From: Tomocerus qinae
Lineage: Eukaryota > Arthropoda > Collembola > Entomobryomorpha > Tomoceridae
Direction: 5' to 3'
NCBI GenBank assembly: GCA_020055645.1
Contig: CM034546.1
Coordinates: forward strand, 5,394,001-5,458,000
DNA length: 64,000 bases
In this document: positions 1 to 12,951 of the stretch, piece after piece
How the letters are laid out: each line of letters begins with the position of its first letter
How positions within the stretch are numbered: the first letter of the stretch is position 1
Position numbers and translations under genes: made by a program
Notes under the pieces: generated by a model
Told to the model about the DNA's origin: nothing
Databases searched by the model: none
What the model saw: the letters and a program-made list of their open reading frames with translations, nothing else

Positions 1-816
1 GATAATATAATTAATAAAAGTATGCTGCTTGTTTCAAATTGGTGATATGTATATACTCTGTCTCTGAAAACTTTTCCAATAGTTTCCTTAAACACCGTAC
101 TAGAAAATTATTTATGTTTTCTTTGCTTGATAATCGGTTTAGACTGCAGACAACCCTACACCCCTACCTACAGTGCTATATGCTATATTTAAGCTCCATT
201 ATTAGTAAATTAAAAAAGGAAGTCGTGCATTGTAGGGCGGAATATGAACCTATAATTTTTATATTGCTTTAATAGTGCTCAAACTGCAAATTGTATTCCA
301 TTTGCAACTTTACCTTTCCTTTGCCTTTGAATCAATTATTAATTAAGTTTTTATTGAGTTATATTACAATATTATATTTCCATTTTATTCTTATTAAACA
401 AACCCATGATGTATTTAATTTATACATTAACATAACAATTTAAGGCACGTTTCTGCTCATTGGGCTCAATATACAGCTGAAAGAAATAAATATATACCTA
501 TAAGTTCAATTTCTTCAATTACCAAATCTATCATTAGATAAAATAGTAAACAAACTGCTTAAACGAAATATTGAGTAAGGAATAACCACTAATGACCATG
601 ATTATGCAAATATTGATTTTGTTACTCTTTTGTTTTAGACGCTATATGAAAATAAATGTCCAAAAATTAAATTTGCCAAAAAGATGAAAACGAGCAATTT
701 TATATTTTAGCATGAACATAATAATATAATAGAATTAAGTCAAAAGTATTACTAGTCTTCAAACTTTATGTTGTATTTTAAGTAGTATGGTCAAAGCGAA
801 TTAAGTAAATGCGTGT
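1..816. other. AT-rich intergenic stretch
   Basis: No supported gene, RNA or repeat was recognised. The short open frame at 39-272 has no recognisable motif and fits chance in AT-rich DNA. The stretch lies downstream of the 3' end of the minus-strand receptor kinase that starts near 9176. Confidence 0.5.
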
Positions 817-3800
817 CTACGTTTTCTGTGCAAGTATTACAATAACAAATAACCAGAAAAGGTTAGTCTAACAGAACATTTGCAGAATGCTACAATACTG
901 ACTAGTAACTTAGTAAATTTCACATATTCAAAGAAATAAAGACTTACTTCCGAAGATGATAATGACAAAAGACCTTGAAAAAACTCAGACAGATGTGAAA
1001 ACGTGGGTCTTTTCCTTGGATCGTCCAACCAGCATTGCTGAAGAATAACATATCTGCATAAAGTATTTGCGTTTCATATTAATTGTTATACGGAAATAAT
1101 ATAAAACATTTTAAAGGTGAAAATACTTCGTTTTTGTGTACATTCTTTTGAGAGTACATTCTTTAACAGATATAAAATTAAAAAATCGCATTCCTGATCA
1201 TCAACCATTGCATGGCTAAAGTAATTTGCATTTTTGTGGTACTATAATAATAATTTTCCTAACTAACAGTAGATGTTCAAAGCATCAAATTTGAACTCAA
1301 GCAGAACAATAGCTAGTATAGAATGGATAGGGAAACGAGACTACGTACATTGCAGTAGTGGAGTAGTCGGGTTTTAACAAACGAAGTCCCTCTTTTAATT
1401 TATTTGGAAAATCTAAGCTCCAAGATATTCCTCCATATGGGACTTCGCCCAAAGTAAATATTTCCCAGACAGTGACTCCAAATGCCCAAACGTCCGTTTT
1501 AGAAGAAAATTCCATATCCTTTAGGGATTCCACTGCCAACCATCGCCATGGTAGAGGTTCCTACCGAAATAATTAAAATCCTTTTATTTATTTTAGATTA
1601 CAATAACTAAACAAGTAAAACATTTGCAGAAAACAATATTTGTTTTTATTATATTACTATATGATCATTTAATGTGTACTCATAAATTAACGTTTCCATT
1701 AAGACATTCAAATAAGAAAACAAAGCGCACCTGTGACTTTTTGACATAATTTGTGTATTGGTAAAGTTTTCTAGACAGTCCAAAATCGGTAACTTTAATC
1801 CACGATTTATCACACAAAAGTATATTCCTTGTAGCCAAATCTCCGTGAATGACATTTTTACTTGATAAAAACATCATCGCATTTGCAGTTTGGAAGGACC
1901 AATTTATTAGATCTGTTATAGTTAGAATATTTCCTACGTCTGTGCTTGCGTGAGTGTTGCAATATCGCTTTTCACTGTAAATAGATGTAGATGAATGTTA
2001 GCACTTTATGAATTCGTTCAAATTACTTAAATTTTATGATTTTAAATTATTTGAAGTACTCCTCTTTAGCAATAAAGTATGTTCGATTCTTCCGCATGTA
2101 ATTTTCTACACTTCCCAAAGAACACAATTCCACAAACATGTAAACCAAACCTGTAAATACATTTAAGAAAACAATCCATTACTTCCTGTGAGTGTTTAAC
2201 TGAAAATCTATTGATGATATATTTATCAATAATTAAGATAAGTTACCTTTTGAAAGGCTTTGAGTATGTGCTCCGATTAAAGTTGGAATGTGAGGATGCT
2301 CTCCAATATAAATCATCAACTTTAATTCTGATAGTAATGATCGGACATGATCTTTTCTTGCAAGCTTCGAGACAGTTTTCACTGCCACTTGTTGGTTATT
2401 TACTATTCCTTTGTAAACAATGCCAAATTGGCCACTGCCCAGAATGTTATCTTTGTCTAAAAATAGTATTTAATGTCATGAATTTCATCTTCCATGAAAG
2501 TTTAGTTGAAAACTGAATTACCAAAAGTAAAATCTGCTTCTGCCAACTCATACTTTTTATCGTATGGAATATTTGGGATGTATTCTGAGTCATCCTTTGG
2601 TTTATGTTCATTGCCGGATGTGTCTCCAATGAAAAAGAGATCTATTTCTTCTTTGGGCATAAATATCTCCTGTAAAAGTGAATTTAATATTTAGCTTTTA
2701 CTTTACGACGAAAATAATTTTCGCGTAATAAATCATTACAAATTTTACCTTATTACGACGTTGAAGAAAATAATAAAAGATAAAGATGGCAACAGACATG
2801 GCACTTGAAATATTTCGCTTGAAATAAATAGGTGAAATTTTTGAAATATTTCGCGAAATATTTCACTTGTGCTTTCCTTGAAAAATGAAATATTTGAAAT
2901 AAATGAAATAAATAGGGTACATGGCATTTATTTCAATTTATTTCAATTTATTTCAAGTGAAATAAATTAACTGCGCATGTCTATACACATGCGCGTTTAA
3001 TTTATTTCATTTATTTCAAAAATTTCATTTATTTCATTTTTCGCGAAATATTTCAAATATTTCACTTTTCAAGAAATATTTCCTGAAAAATGAAATAAAT
3101 GCCATGTCTGGATGGCAACGATAAACAACAAGACAGAAATTGATACAGGAAGACCGATTAGTAATCCATAGGAACTTTTATGTGATGCTTCTGATGTTGC
3201 TTTTTCAAGTATCCGAACGTAAACCGTTTTGCTGAAGGTGCCTAACTCGTTTGATGCAGTACATGTGTAGTTAGTCTCATGAATTTTACTTATTTTAGGA
3301 AACGAAAGAGAAATTAATCCATTGGAAACTTTTTTGGTTGTGCCCCTCTCAATAGGAATCTAATCATGCAATTAAATAGAATAATATTTTGAAAATTTGA
3401 GCATGAATATCTTTTAAATCTTTTTAACGTTTATTTTTCGCATAAATTATTTATTAAGTCTTACAGAGCTGTTCAGTTTGTCATGGAGCGTCCAATTCAT
3501 TGCAGGGATTGGGATTCCATCACTTTTACAGTTAATACTTCGTCCCATATCGTTTAAAATAAACACAGGGTGGGTATTTTCAATTTGCACAATTGACTTA
3601 ATTCTGTCTGTTGGTTTAACACTTTTATTAAATTCAGAAACATATAAAAGTTTTGACTTAAAGTGTTCTAAATAAATATTATTACTTTACCAACAACGTC
3701 AACGTTTTTTGTAATATTCATTGCATCTAATTTGCGCAAATCATAATTCCAGAATGAAACGCTACAAGCTACTCTTTTAACTTGACTGCTTGTTAAGTTG

Positions 3801-6800
3801 ACAGTAAAAAGCCAAAAGCTGAAGGCTTCGAAATTGTTTTGCGGTGGTGCTTTAGCTGAAAATTATATTAAGGAATGGATAAAAAATTAAATGCAATCCC
3901 TAGTTGGGGCTCCCAACTTATCTCGTTGGGAAAACTAATTTCTGGGAAAATTATTTGTTAAAACTTTTAAGAATTTTTATAAATAAGTAAGCTTAAAAAA
4001 CTTACTTGTCATTGTATTCAATGTTTGATTCTGAGCATTTAAGAAATGACAAGCTGGATAATTGTAGTACATAAAAACATATTCAACGAAATATACGCAG
4101 ATTCGATAATTTTTTCCAGAGTAAAAACTCTCAACGGGTTGGCGGTTGTATATATTACTTGCGAATTCAAACAGTTCAATTTTTAGGACATTCTCTGGAG
4201 AAATGTGAGATGTCTTTAATTCCGTGTCTAAATTTAACAAAATAAAAGCAATTTTAATGAGCAAAAATTACCTTTTGGTTAATAACGAAATTGGGTATTT
4301 AATAATTGAACATTTACGGATATTTTTGTCAAATCCTAAAAAATATTCTTTGGCCGTATTAGAAAATAACGATCTAGGCGACGTGCAAATTAGCAATCCG
4401 GATAGCCAAACTTGAACCACAATTTTATATTTTGAATCAATCTGGGTCCAATCACGATCACTCCCTTTTTTACCTTCGCATTCATAATCCTGTTAGTTAT
4501 TAAAATCATATAAAAAATAGATGAAATTATTCCAAGTTTGATTATTTATTGACTTGAATGAAAATCAAACAAAGCCAGAATTAAGAGATATTCGTTGATA
4601 AACTTTGCTTAAATTTATGTTGTATCTATAAATTTGCTTCAAGGATATTATTTCTGTCATAAGCTTAATGGTTTGTACTACCTTAGGACCCATTAAGCAA
4701 CTTGTTTTCAGTCTAGACTCCGTTCTTTTGGACGATAAAATATTTATAAAATTTACAGAATCTTCAGAATCGCAGTACGCGGCTTCCTTCCAGAAACCTT
4801 TTGTTGAAGACTTGAACGATATAACCGGGACTGTCCTCTCTCTCTACACTGTAGTTGCCTTGATTGGGCAGAAAAAAATTGTTATTTTACTCTAGATATA
4901 ATACTCCTTGTGCAAGTTTTAAGTACAATTTTTACCTATAAGACCTTCAGTTAAAATTTTAACAAAACTTTTCCTGCGTTCTGAAATTGAGGAATTGGTT
5001 CTCCAACAAATATATTCCTTCCCTATTAAATGGCTGGACTTAGAAGAGTCGAGTTCTATACTAAATCCGACTTCCTTATCGAATTTGACTTGTTCATTTT
5101 CTGTTATTTCATCTTCTGTCTATAATGGAAGAAAAAATTAACACAATTTTCCGCTTTCAACAAATTTTAAGCCCATTTATTTTTTGTGGTATAATAAGTA
5201 TGTAATATATTTTATGTTTACATTTGCATCGCTGACTTTTGCCAAAGTAAGTGGAAGCTCTCGATCGAAGGCCCTGCATGGAATTACTAAATATTTCCCA
5301 TCTTTCCTCGCAGGTATAGTGTCTCCTTCGTTGAATAAAATAGGCCCACCTTTCTTATCTGTAATACAAATTAGTATGCTGTAATAAATTTCTAGAAAAC
5401 TCAGAGAATAATTAATGCTTACTTTTAATCCGCAAGAATACATCCACTTTCATTTCTGCATTGATTATTGAGTAAGAATGTATATTTTCCAGAAACGTCA
5501 GGCACAGGATGAACATTCACGTTTACTATATTTAACTTCTCCTTGGTCACCAGGGCCAGGTCCTTCGCGTTCAAAGTCAATGTTAATTGATTTGTGTGGC
5601 TACAAACAAAGTAGCCATTAGTCTAACTTTTTACAATCATATCACGTTATCGAGGAATTAGTTTCAATGGTAAGATATATGAAATGTTCAACAAGATTTA
5701 AACATGCATTATAATAATTACGAGCCCGTTCTCGACCCGTGACTTCGTCACGGTAGCAATTGTTCGAAAATCTTTATTCACAAAAATAGAAATTAAGATA
5801 AAAGTTAACAGGAAACCAAAAAATTAATATTATCCATTTACTTCTAACCAACATATCTACCTAACCAATTATAAATATCTTTAATGTAGTCTCCTACTTC
5901 CCAACCTATCCGCCACCCCAACAAAATAGTTTTTATAAGCTCCACTTAATCTCCACCTTCCAACGCATTGACTTCCCTAACAAAAAGTAATTTCTATTTA
6001 TTAAATGATGTCTCCACTTCCTCACACAATGCCCTCCCCCAGACCAAAATTCTGTGTATGCTCGATTTCCTACTCCAAGTCCTCCAATCTACAAAATACT
6101 TGTTATGAGCTCCATGCTATCTCCTCATCCATTTACCAAAGCTACTGCCAGCTACCAATGAATCAGTTTAATGTAGGCCCCAACTTACACCCAATTGTCA
6201 CAAAGGAAATTTTTATTAGTTCGGTAAACGTGTTTATATATCCATGTTATCCCCACTTCCTAACCCTCCATAAATTAGTCAGATCAACGAATTTTTTAGC
6301 TCTCCGCTCCATTCCCTCCCCCCAAATAAAAAAATTTAACCAGCCTCATATATTTTCCATGTGATATCTGCCCTCCTATTCTCCACTGAAAACAAAAAAT
6401 TATATTCCAGATCCGTTTCGCTCTCTACAATCACTTCCCTCGCACGCTTTCCATAAAAGTTTTTCAATCTTAAATTGCTCTTACTTGAACAGGATTAATG
6501 TGGATCCAAAAACTACATATTGTGTCTTTTCCATTGTTCGACTAAATGAATAAGCAATTGTTTTACAACAAAACATAAATTTCATTTAGCCTCCAATTTT
6601 CACCAATTTTTCCCCATTAAAATATCTCTGCTTCACTATTCATTCCATTTCTACTAAACAAAAAAACAATTTTATTAAGGCCCAAATCTTAAACTCACAT
6701 TTCTTTTCCCTAAACAAAAATATTATCAAATTCAGGTTAATGTCTCCACCCTATCCCACCCCTCCCGCAAATTTTATCAGCTCCCTGCTATCTTCACCTT

Positions 6801-9176
6801 CCCACCAATTTTCTTCACTCTAAATAATTATCCCCATTTTTCTACACATTCCTTTCCATGACCAAAATATATTTTTATTAGCTCCACACCATTGCCACTC
6901 CTCTAAAAAAATATAAACTTCACGTAGTTCCATTTCCCACCCAAATCCCTCCCACAACCCAAAAAATATGTTTATTAGCTCCACGTAGTCTCCACTTCCC
7001 AACCCATTCTCCTCCCACAAAGCAAAAAAAGTTTTTTATTAGCTCCACGTAATCTCCACTTCCCAACCCATCCCCCTCCCACAAAGCAAAAAAGGTTTTT
7101 TATTAGCTCCACGTAGTATCCACTTCCCCACCCATCCCTCTCCCACAAAGCAAAAAAAGTTTTTTATTAGCTCCACGTAATCTCCACTTCCCAACCCATC
7201 CCCCTCCCATAAAGCAAAAAAAGTTTTTTATTAGCTCCACGTAGTCTCCACTTCCCCACCCATCCCTCTCCCACAAAGCAAAAAAAGTTTTTTATTAGCT
7301 CAACATAGTCTCCACCTCACCACCCACCTCTCTCCCACAAAGCAAAAAAAGTTTTTTTATTAGATCCACGTAGTCTCCACTTCCCCACCCATTCTCCTCC
7401 CACAAAGCAAAGAAAGTTTTTTATTAGATCCACGTAGTCTCCACTTCCCCACCCATTCTCCTCCCACAAAGGAAAAAAAGTTTTTTATTAGCTCCACGTA
7501 GTCTCCACTTCCCCACCCATTCTCCTCCCACAAAGCAAAAAAAGTTTTTTTATTAGCTCCACATAGTCTCCACTTCCCCACCCATTCTCCTCCCACAAAG
7601 CAAAAAAAGTTTTTTTATTAGCTCCACATAGTCTCCACTTCCCCACCCATTCTCCTCCCACAAAGTAAAAAAGTTTTTTTATTAGCTCCACATAGTCTCC
7701 ACTTCCCCACTCATTCTCCTCCCACAAAGCAAAAAAAGTTTTTTTATTAGCTCCACGTAGTCTCCACTTCCCCACCCATTCTCCTCCCACAAAGCAAAAA
7801 AAGTTTTTTATTAGCTCCACGTAGTCTCCACTTCCCCACCCATTCTCCTCCCACAAAGCAAAAAAAGTTTTTTTATTAGCTCCACATAGTCTCCATTTCC
7901 CCACCCATCCCCCTCCCACAAAGCAAAAAAAGTTTTTTTATTAGCTCCACATAGTCTCCACTTCCCCACCCATCCCCCTCCCACAAAGCAAAAAAAGTTT
8001 TTTTATTAGCTCCACATAGTCTCCACTTCCCCACCCATCCCCCTCCCACAAAGCAAAAAAAGTTTTTTTATTAGCTCCACATAGTCTCCACTTCCCCACC
8101 CATCCCCCTCCCACAAAGCAAAAAAAGTTTTTTTTTGGCTCCACATAGTCTCCACTTCCCCACCCATCCCCCTCCCACAAAGCAAAAAAAGTTTTTTATT
8201 AGCTCCAAGTAGTCTCTACTTCCCCACCCATCCTTCTTCCACAATGGAAAAAAGTTTTTTTTAGCTCCACGTAATCTCCACTTCCCCACCCATAACCCGC
8301 CCCATAACAAAAATAATTTTTTTATCAACCCAGTTGTACAACATTTGCGTAATTTAATATATAGAGCTTACACCTCTAACTGAGGCCTTAAGTGCACATT
8401 TCTCATGTTGTAGGAGAATATGAGATATGATACAGCTGCCATCTCTTGTTCTGTTCTGTTATTTACTTGCTCGCCTCGGTCTATTCACTGCATTGTTGCA
8501 TTTCTTCCAATCCCAATAGCCTGTATCTCCCAACCAACAACCTTCCTTTATTACTACGCACACATTGCTGCTATATCTACAGCCCTCTCCTCCTCCAAAC
8601 TCGCGCATGATCAGAAGGCAAAAGGCTTCCGCAAAACCACAATTTAATATATGTGATGTACCAAAACGCCATTGTAGTCCACATCAAGAGCAAATGGAGC
8701 TGAACATTCAAAGGAAATATAGTCATCTATAAAACAAAAAAAAATTTTTAGTCTGACAACTACATTGTTTATTGCATTAATTCAAACATTAATTTTTATT
8801 TATTCATTGAAAATAAATAATAATTCGAGTTTAGATGCTTTAGAGTTTAGACTGTAGTCTCACTTGGTGTTATGGGGGATATGACGAAAATATTTCCAGG
8901 AATGCAGTTTTCAATTATTTTTGGATCTATTCTAACCGTACAACTGACACTGTTGATATTGCTAGTATAATTGCTTTTCAACTTGAATCTAGCTTTGATG
9001 TCTGTAATGCCATGAATTATAACGAAAGTAATGGAGTATTGGCTACAGCTGAGTGGAACCTTATTCTCACTCTGAGGAGGACGAAAGATATTTGTCAACT
9101 TGTTTCCGTCTATTTTTTGAACAAGAATTACCTGAATCAAAAATGTCCAAATACAAACAGCCACACACGAACTCAT
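817..9176 (-). CDS. Ig-domain receptor tyrosine kinase 1 (RTK1), multi-exon; membrane exon interrupted
   Basis: Single-pass receptor tyrosine kinase with Ig-like repeats, of the VEGFR/PDGFR-like type. Exons read from GT-AG sites (high to low): signal-peptide exon ending near 8847; ~8727-8650; ~5605-5430; ~5350-5200; ~5120-4935; ~4835-4645; ~4490-4270; ~4229-4007; ~3857-3690; 3667-3465; 3359-2749 (last Ig plus membrane helix); 2669-2522; 2456-2247; 2150-2060; 1974-1731; 1560-1349; 1053-948; possibly a 9-nt last exon 825-817. Visible motifs: [10 protein letters not shown] in the last Ig domain, glycine loop [15 protein letters not shown] lysine, catalytic loop HGDLATRN (usual HRD), TDFGLS, and [16 protein letters not shown]. 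The kinase looks competent. The membrane exon carries a 318-bp MITE that introduces stops, so this allele cannot make a full receptor unless the MITE is spliced out. Ectodomain exon limits are approximate. The minisatellite lies in the intron between about 5610 and 8650. Confidence 0.75.
2793..3110. mobile_element. hAT-like MITE inside the RTK1 membrane exon
   Basis: The 318-bp element has terminal inverted repeats CAGACATGGCA / TGCCATGTCTG and is flanked by an exact 8-bp direct repeat GATGGCAA (2785-2792 and 3111-3118). An 8-bp duplication with CAG...CTG ends is the hAT signature. The interior is full of alternating GAAATATTTC and GAAATAAAT motifs and has no coding capacity. Dropping the element plus one target copy rejoins a clean hydrophobic helix ([14 protein letters not shown] followed by QRRNK), so insertion was into coding DNA. 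A degenerate relative lies near 29985-30165. Confidence 0.85.
5737..5753. repeat. Short perfect hairpin at the edge of the minisatellite
   Basis: CCGTGAC-TTC-GTCACGG forms a 7-bp stem with a 3-nt loop in an RTK1 intron, just before the first degenerate minisatellite units. It may be the terminal hairpin of a transposon (Helitron-type ends carry such hairpins), but no CTRR terminus follows it. Confidence 0.4.
5880..8330. repeat. 64-65 bp minisatellite in an RTK1 intron
   Basis: Tandem units read roughly TTTTTTATTAGCTCCACGTA, then GTCTCCACTTCCCCACCC, then CTCCTCCCACAAAGCAAAAA. Adjacent unit starts at 7491, 7556 and 7621 give a 65-bp period. From about 6980 to 8320 there are some 20 well-matched units. 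From about 5880 to 6980 the same motif recurs in strongly diverged form. Open frames seen on the minus strand here (rich in [15 protein letters not shown]) are repeat artefacts, not genes. Confidence 0.9.
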
Positions 9177-11261
9177 GACGTTATTGTGGCCGGTTGTTAT
9201 TAGTTACTACAATACACTTTATTTTACACTAACTATGACTCGTTGCTTTAAACAATTATTGAATTATTATAACAGCTTTGAAAACAGTCTACAGCAACGT
9301 TGGGTGGGGTACAATGCTTAGTGGAGACTAAAAAATTTAGAACTAACCACATCCTGTGAAAAATGACATCAACATTCTGCAGCCACATTGCCACATTAAC
9401 ATAATATTAATCATAAATACATGTATAATATGCAAGTAATAACATATTATTATAAATATTATTACAACTATCTTATCCTAATATTATACACAAATAAAAG
9501 TCAGAAATAGAAATAATGTTGGCCTCGATACTGAAAAGTTTTTGTTCTCATTTGTTTTATATCAATAGTTCATCGCAATTAGTATTTATTCCCGTTCAAT
9601 TTTGTATATATATAATATATATAATGTGGACTGTGGACTAATGTAATGTAACGTTCAAACAGGCAACAATATCAGTAGTGGAAAGGTACTTATAACGATA
9701 ACAGATTATAGGTCTAGAAAGTTGAGAGAATAATTACTTGGAAAAGGTTAGACTGGTCGTCTTTTTATAAAAGTATTACAGTGGGATAGTCTCCTAAAAG
9801 TCTTACTGATTTATTTAGCAATTAAGGAAATTGTACAAGCTAATGCCAAAGATTTTGACCCGGTAAAAGTGACATTATTTTTAATGGGTCTTCACTAATA
9901 ATTGTATGCCCATTTAAAATAAATGTATGTGTATATGCTCCAGCTCTCGAATTGTCGACCGTAGAGAAAAAATTGCATTATTTTTTAAACTGTATTTGAA
10001 TTTTTTAATTTCTTTCCTTTTAACTAAATTTATATAACACAAAAATAAATCATGAGTGACTCTGACCAAGATGAATTAAACAATTAAACGTTATAAGGTC
10101 AATAGCCAATTCAACCTCATTCTGTAGGTATTTCGAGGTTTAGATGCATCCAGTTAACTTTTAGCTGTAAAAAAGTCAGTGGTCATAGATACTATTCCAT
10201 GACAGATTCCACAATACTATAGCTTTCGTATTCAAATTGGCTACAGAAAGAGAGCAAAAAGGGCTGTTGGCTTTGACTTCACCTATAAGCCTATAAGTGA
10301 AAGGACCCCTCATATAGTACATTTTCAACCATCATCTTGACTCTGACTCTATGCAAAATGATTCACCTGTCGTGCCAAGGTTACAAGTTTATTAGTCTTT
10401 TCTATACATCAAAAGTGAAAGATTATTAACAGTCGAGTAAACCATTATAATTTCATACACCTTGTGAATTACACAAAACCATTGATTTGAAACGTTGTCA
10501 ATCACTTAACGACAACTTTTTCTTTTTTGAAGGGTTAGGTAACCCAATGCGTAGCAATAACTTTTAATGGATATAGCATTGTAAGCACTAAGAGTGCTTC
10601 TAATTTGAGAATATAATAAATTAACATACTCAGCTATCTCCCCTCTCCATCTGAATGCACTGCAATATTATTTGGAGTTGTTTTGAAGGTCCCATTCCCA
10701 TCAGCAATCAAAGTTTCACAGGAATATAACTTTTTCAGATTATTTGTGGTCGTAAATATTAACACCTCATTGTTAGAGTTCAAGGACGTATTTAGGGATG
10801 GGCTTTATGGGCTGAAGCTGAATCCAAGAAAAAGGGAATTTTTTTTCTCAAAATAGCAAAAAATTTCGCGCTCCGCGCGATTATTTGCCAATTTTAGGCC
10901 ACTTTTGACTCATTTCCTTCAAAAAATGCCAAAAATTTTCGCGCTACGCGCGAATATATACTTAAAATATCTATTGGAAATCTAACCCCCTCCGAAACTC
11001 AGTTCTGCATACGTGCTTGTTAGAGTTACAGTCATACCACATAAATGGATCGCCTCTATGACCTCTGGATCAAGTTTTGAAGTCCGATAGATTCAAAAAG
11101 TAACACATGTTGAGGATCTTGAAACACACAATCGTAAGGTTTGTAGGAGTGAATGTTAGTGCAAACCGCAGTAATTTACACCGTTTGCAACCACACTAAT
11201 ATTTGTTATTACTACTCCTGAAATAGACTTGAAAAAGACTTGTACCTACGAAAGCACTTGT

Positions 11262-11370
11262 GTTGACAAAAAGTCTAAAAGGGTTGACAAAAAGATGTTG
11301 ACGACCAAAAGGGTCAAAATTGTGTTGACAAAAAGGTGTTGACAATTCGGTGTTGACAAAAAGGTGTTGG
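11262..11370. repeat. Short degenerate tandem repeat (TTGACAAAAAGG-like)
   Basis: Several close copies of TGTTGACAAAAAGGTGTTGA and variants occur within about 110 bp. No coding potential was seen. Confidence 0.6.
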
Positions 11371-11934
11371 CAATTTGGGGTGGTCCCTATTTACCATACC
11401 GTCTATAATATAATATATTGTGGAGTACATAACTTAGGACCATTGTTGCAGGAATTGCACACGTGAAACCTTTCAGTTATAAACATATTTTTGCCGCTTT
11501 GCGTGTTAGTGTTCAAAAATAAGTTCTGCAGAAGTCGGAAATGATGACATCGACATTTATATTATAAAGATTAAAATAGAAAATTGCTTTCATTGAAAAT
11601 GCTGAATGTTTTACTTTTTTCTTGGTTTGGAATTACCTGGAAAGTGCAAGTGTAAACCAAGGTTTGTGGAAAATACAAATTTTTTATAATGTGATGGTGA
11701 CATGCAGCAATTTGTATTTGATGACTTTTAAAGCGCCTTGAAACATCATGCCATTTTGGTAGAAACATTATACTCATGACATACCTACTTATTCCAAATT
11801 AATAAATTTGTGACATTATATACACATACTATAGAGTGACGCATTTATTTCAATAAACATATTGTATATCGACGTCACTTGGTGGCTGTGAAACCGCTGC
11901 TTCCTGATCACAAACCCAAACAAACAAACTCGCA

Positions 11935-12250
11935 AAGCCAAACACAAACACATCAAAATTACAAATTTATTACGATAAAGGACACATCGCGTACAAATTT
12001 ACTACATGAACTTTGGCTTCTTGTTGTTTACTAAAACCCTAAGCTGAACTAAAGCAAGCATATAGGAAATTGTAAAAATGTATATATTAGAAAGGGAACA
12101 GGGCTCTAGTATTATTGCAATGCAAACATGCGTCTTAAACTTTCCTAACCTACAAATATAATGAAAAACCTAATCTGATGGCAGTGTATTTTGCTAATTC
12201 TCCATTGGAAATGGATGGGCTTACTAATTTACTTGTATACGGCACGTTTC
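11935..12250. repeat. Dispersed copy of RTK2 3' intron sequence
   Basis: The block runs colinearly with 46680-46985 and with 57870-58110 (the last intron of RTK2). Shared words in order include GGACACATCGCGTAC, GTTTACTAAAACCCTAAGCT, TAGAAAGGGAA, CCTAACCTACAAATATAATG and GGAAATGGATGG. It contains no open kinase exon, so it is a non-coding duplicate. Confidence 0.7.
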
Positions 12251-12951
12251 TGAGATAATGATTGAATATCGAAGAACATGCAGATGATAATGAATGGTGC
12301 CTGATGCTACCAATAAGTGATGTAATTTAGAACATGTTATGGTATTTCCATTACGTGGTCTTTGGTTGGTGACAGCAACTTGATTTCAATACGCCCCAAT
12401 GATATGCAAAGTGGCTTCAGGCTTATAATGCTAGTGTCGACGATCAAAAAATTTAATAACTCCGAGGTCAAAGTTCACATCAACTCCATTTTCACACTCA
12501 ACATTTGTCATCGTCTCATGAACATATGCTGAAAGTTTCATTGGATTATCTCAATCCATTCGAAAGTTATTGTGACCAAACATTCACTCACTCATCCACA
12601 GACAGACTTCAAGGGTGAAATGAAAAAGCTAGCGGTTCATACCGCTACTTAATAAAGTGCCTTTAATTATTTTAAAAATAAAAGAACTGTATTGAAAGTA
12701 AGGAATATAGATGCAATAGCCCCCTGTATATGCTTAAAAATAAAAATTCTTATGCAAAATTCCAAAAAATTTAACTCTAAAACTAAAATTTTGAATCCGG
12801 CTTTTATAAAAATCCCTAATACATATTATGGCAAAGTATATAATTGCAAAACAGCCTTTGAGTATGACAGGAGCGTCATTTAGTTTATTCTTTTGCATGT
12901 ACATAGTATACACAAAGACCTTAAAGCGATCATTGTTTACCTTGGGAATTA

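Larger units (their letters stand above)
9177..12950. other. Intergenic region between RTK1 and the inverted repeat
   Basis: No supported coding gene. It holds small repeats: a TATA-rich run near 9605-9630, two GC-rich patches resembling TTTCGCGCTCCGCGCGA near 10865 and 10940, a run of TTGACAAAAAGG-like units at about 11262-11370, and a copy of RTK2 intron sequence at about 11935-12250. RTK1 reads away from this region, so its promoter should lie in the first few hundred bases; I could not identify it. Confidence 0.5.

Noticed and set aside
6820-8328. Several minus-strand open frames rich in [15 protein letters not shown]-type repeats
   Set aside because: They are translations of the 64-65 bp minisatellite and change frame from unit to unit; no start context or family match.
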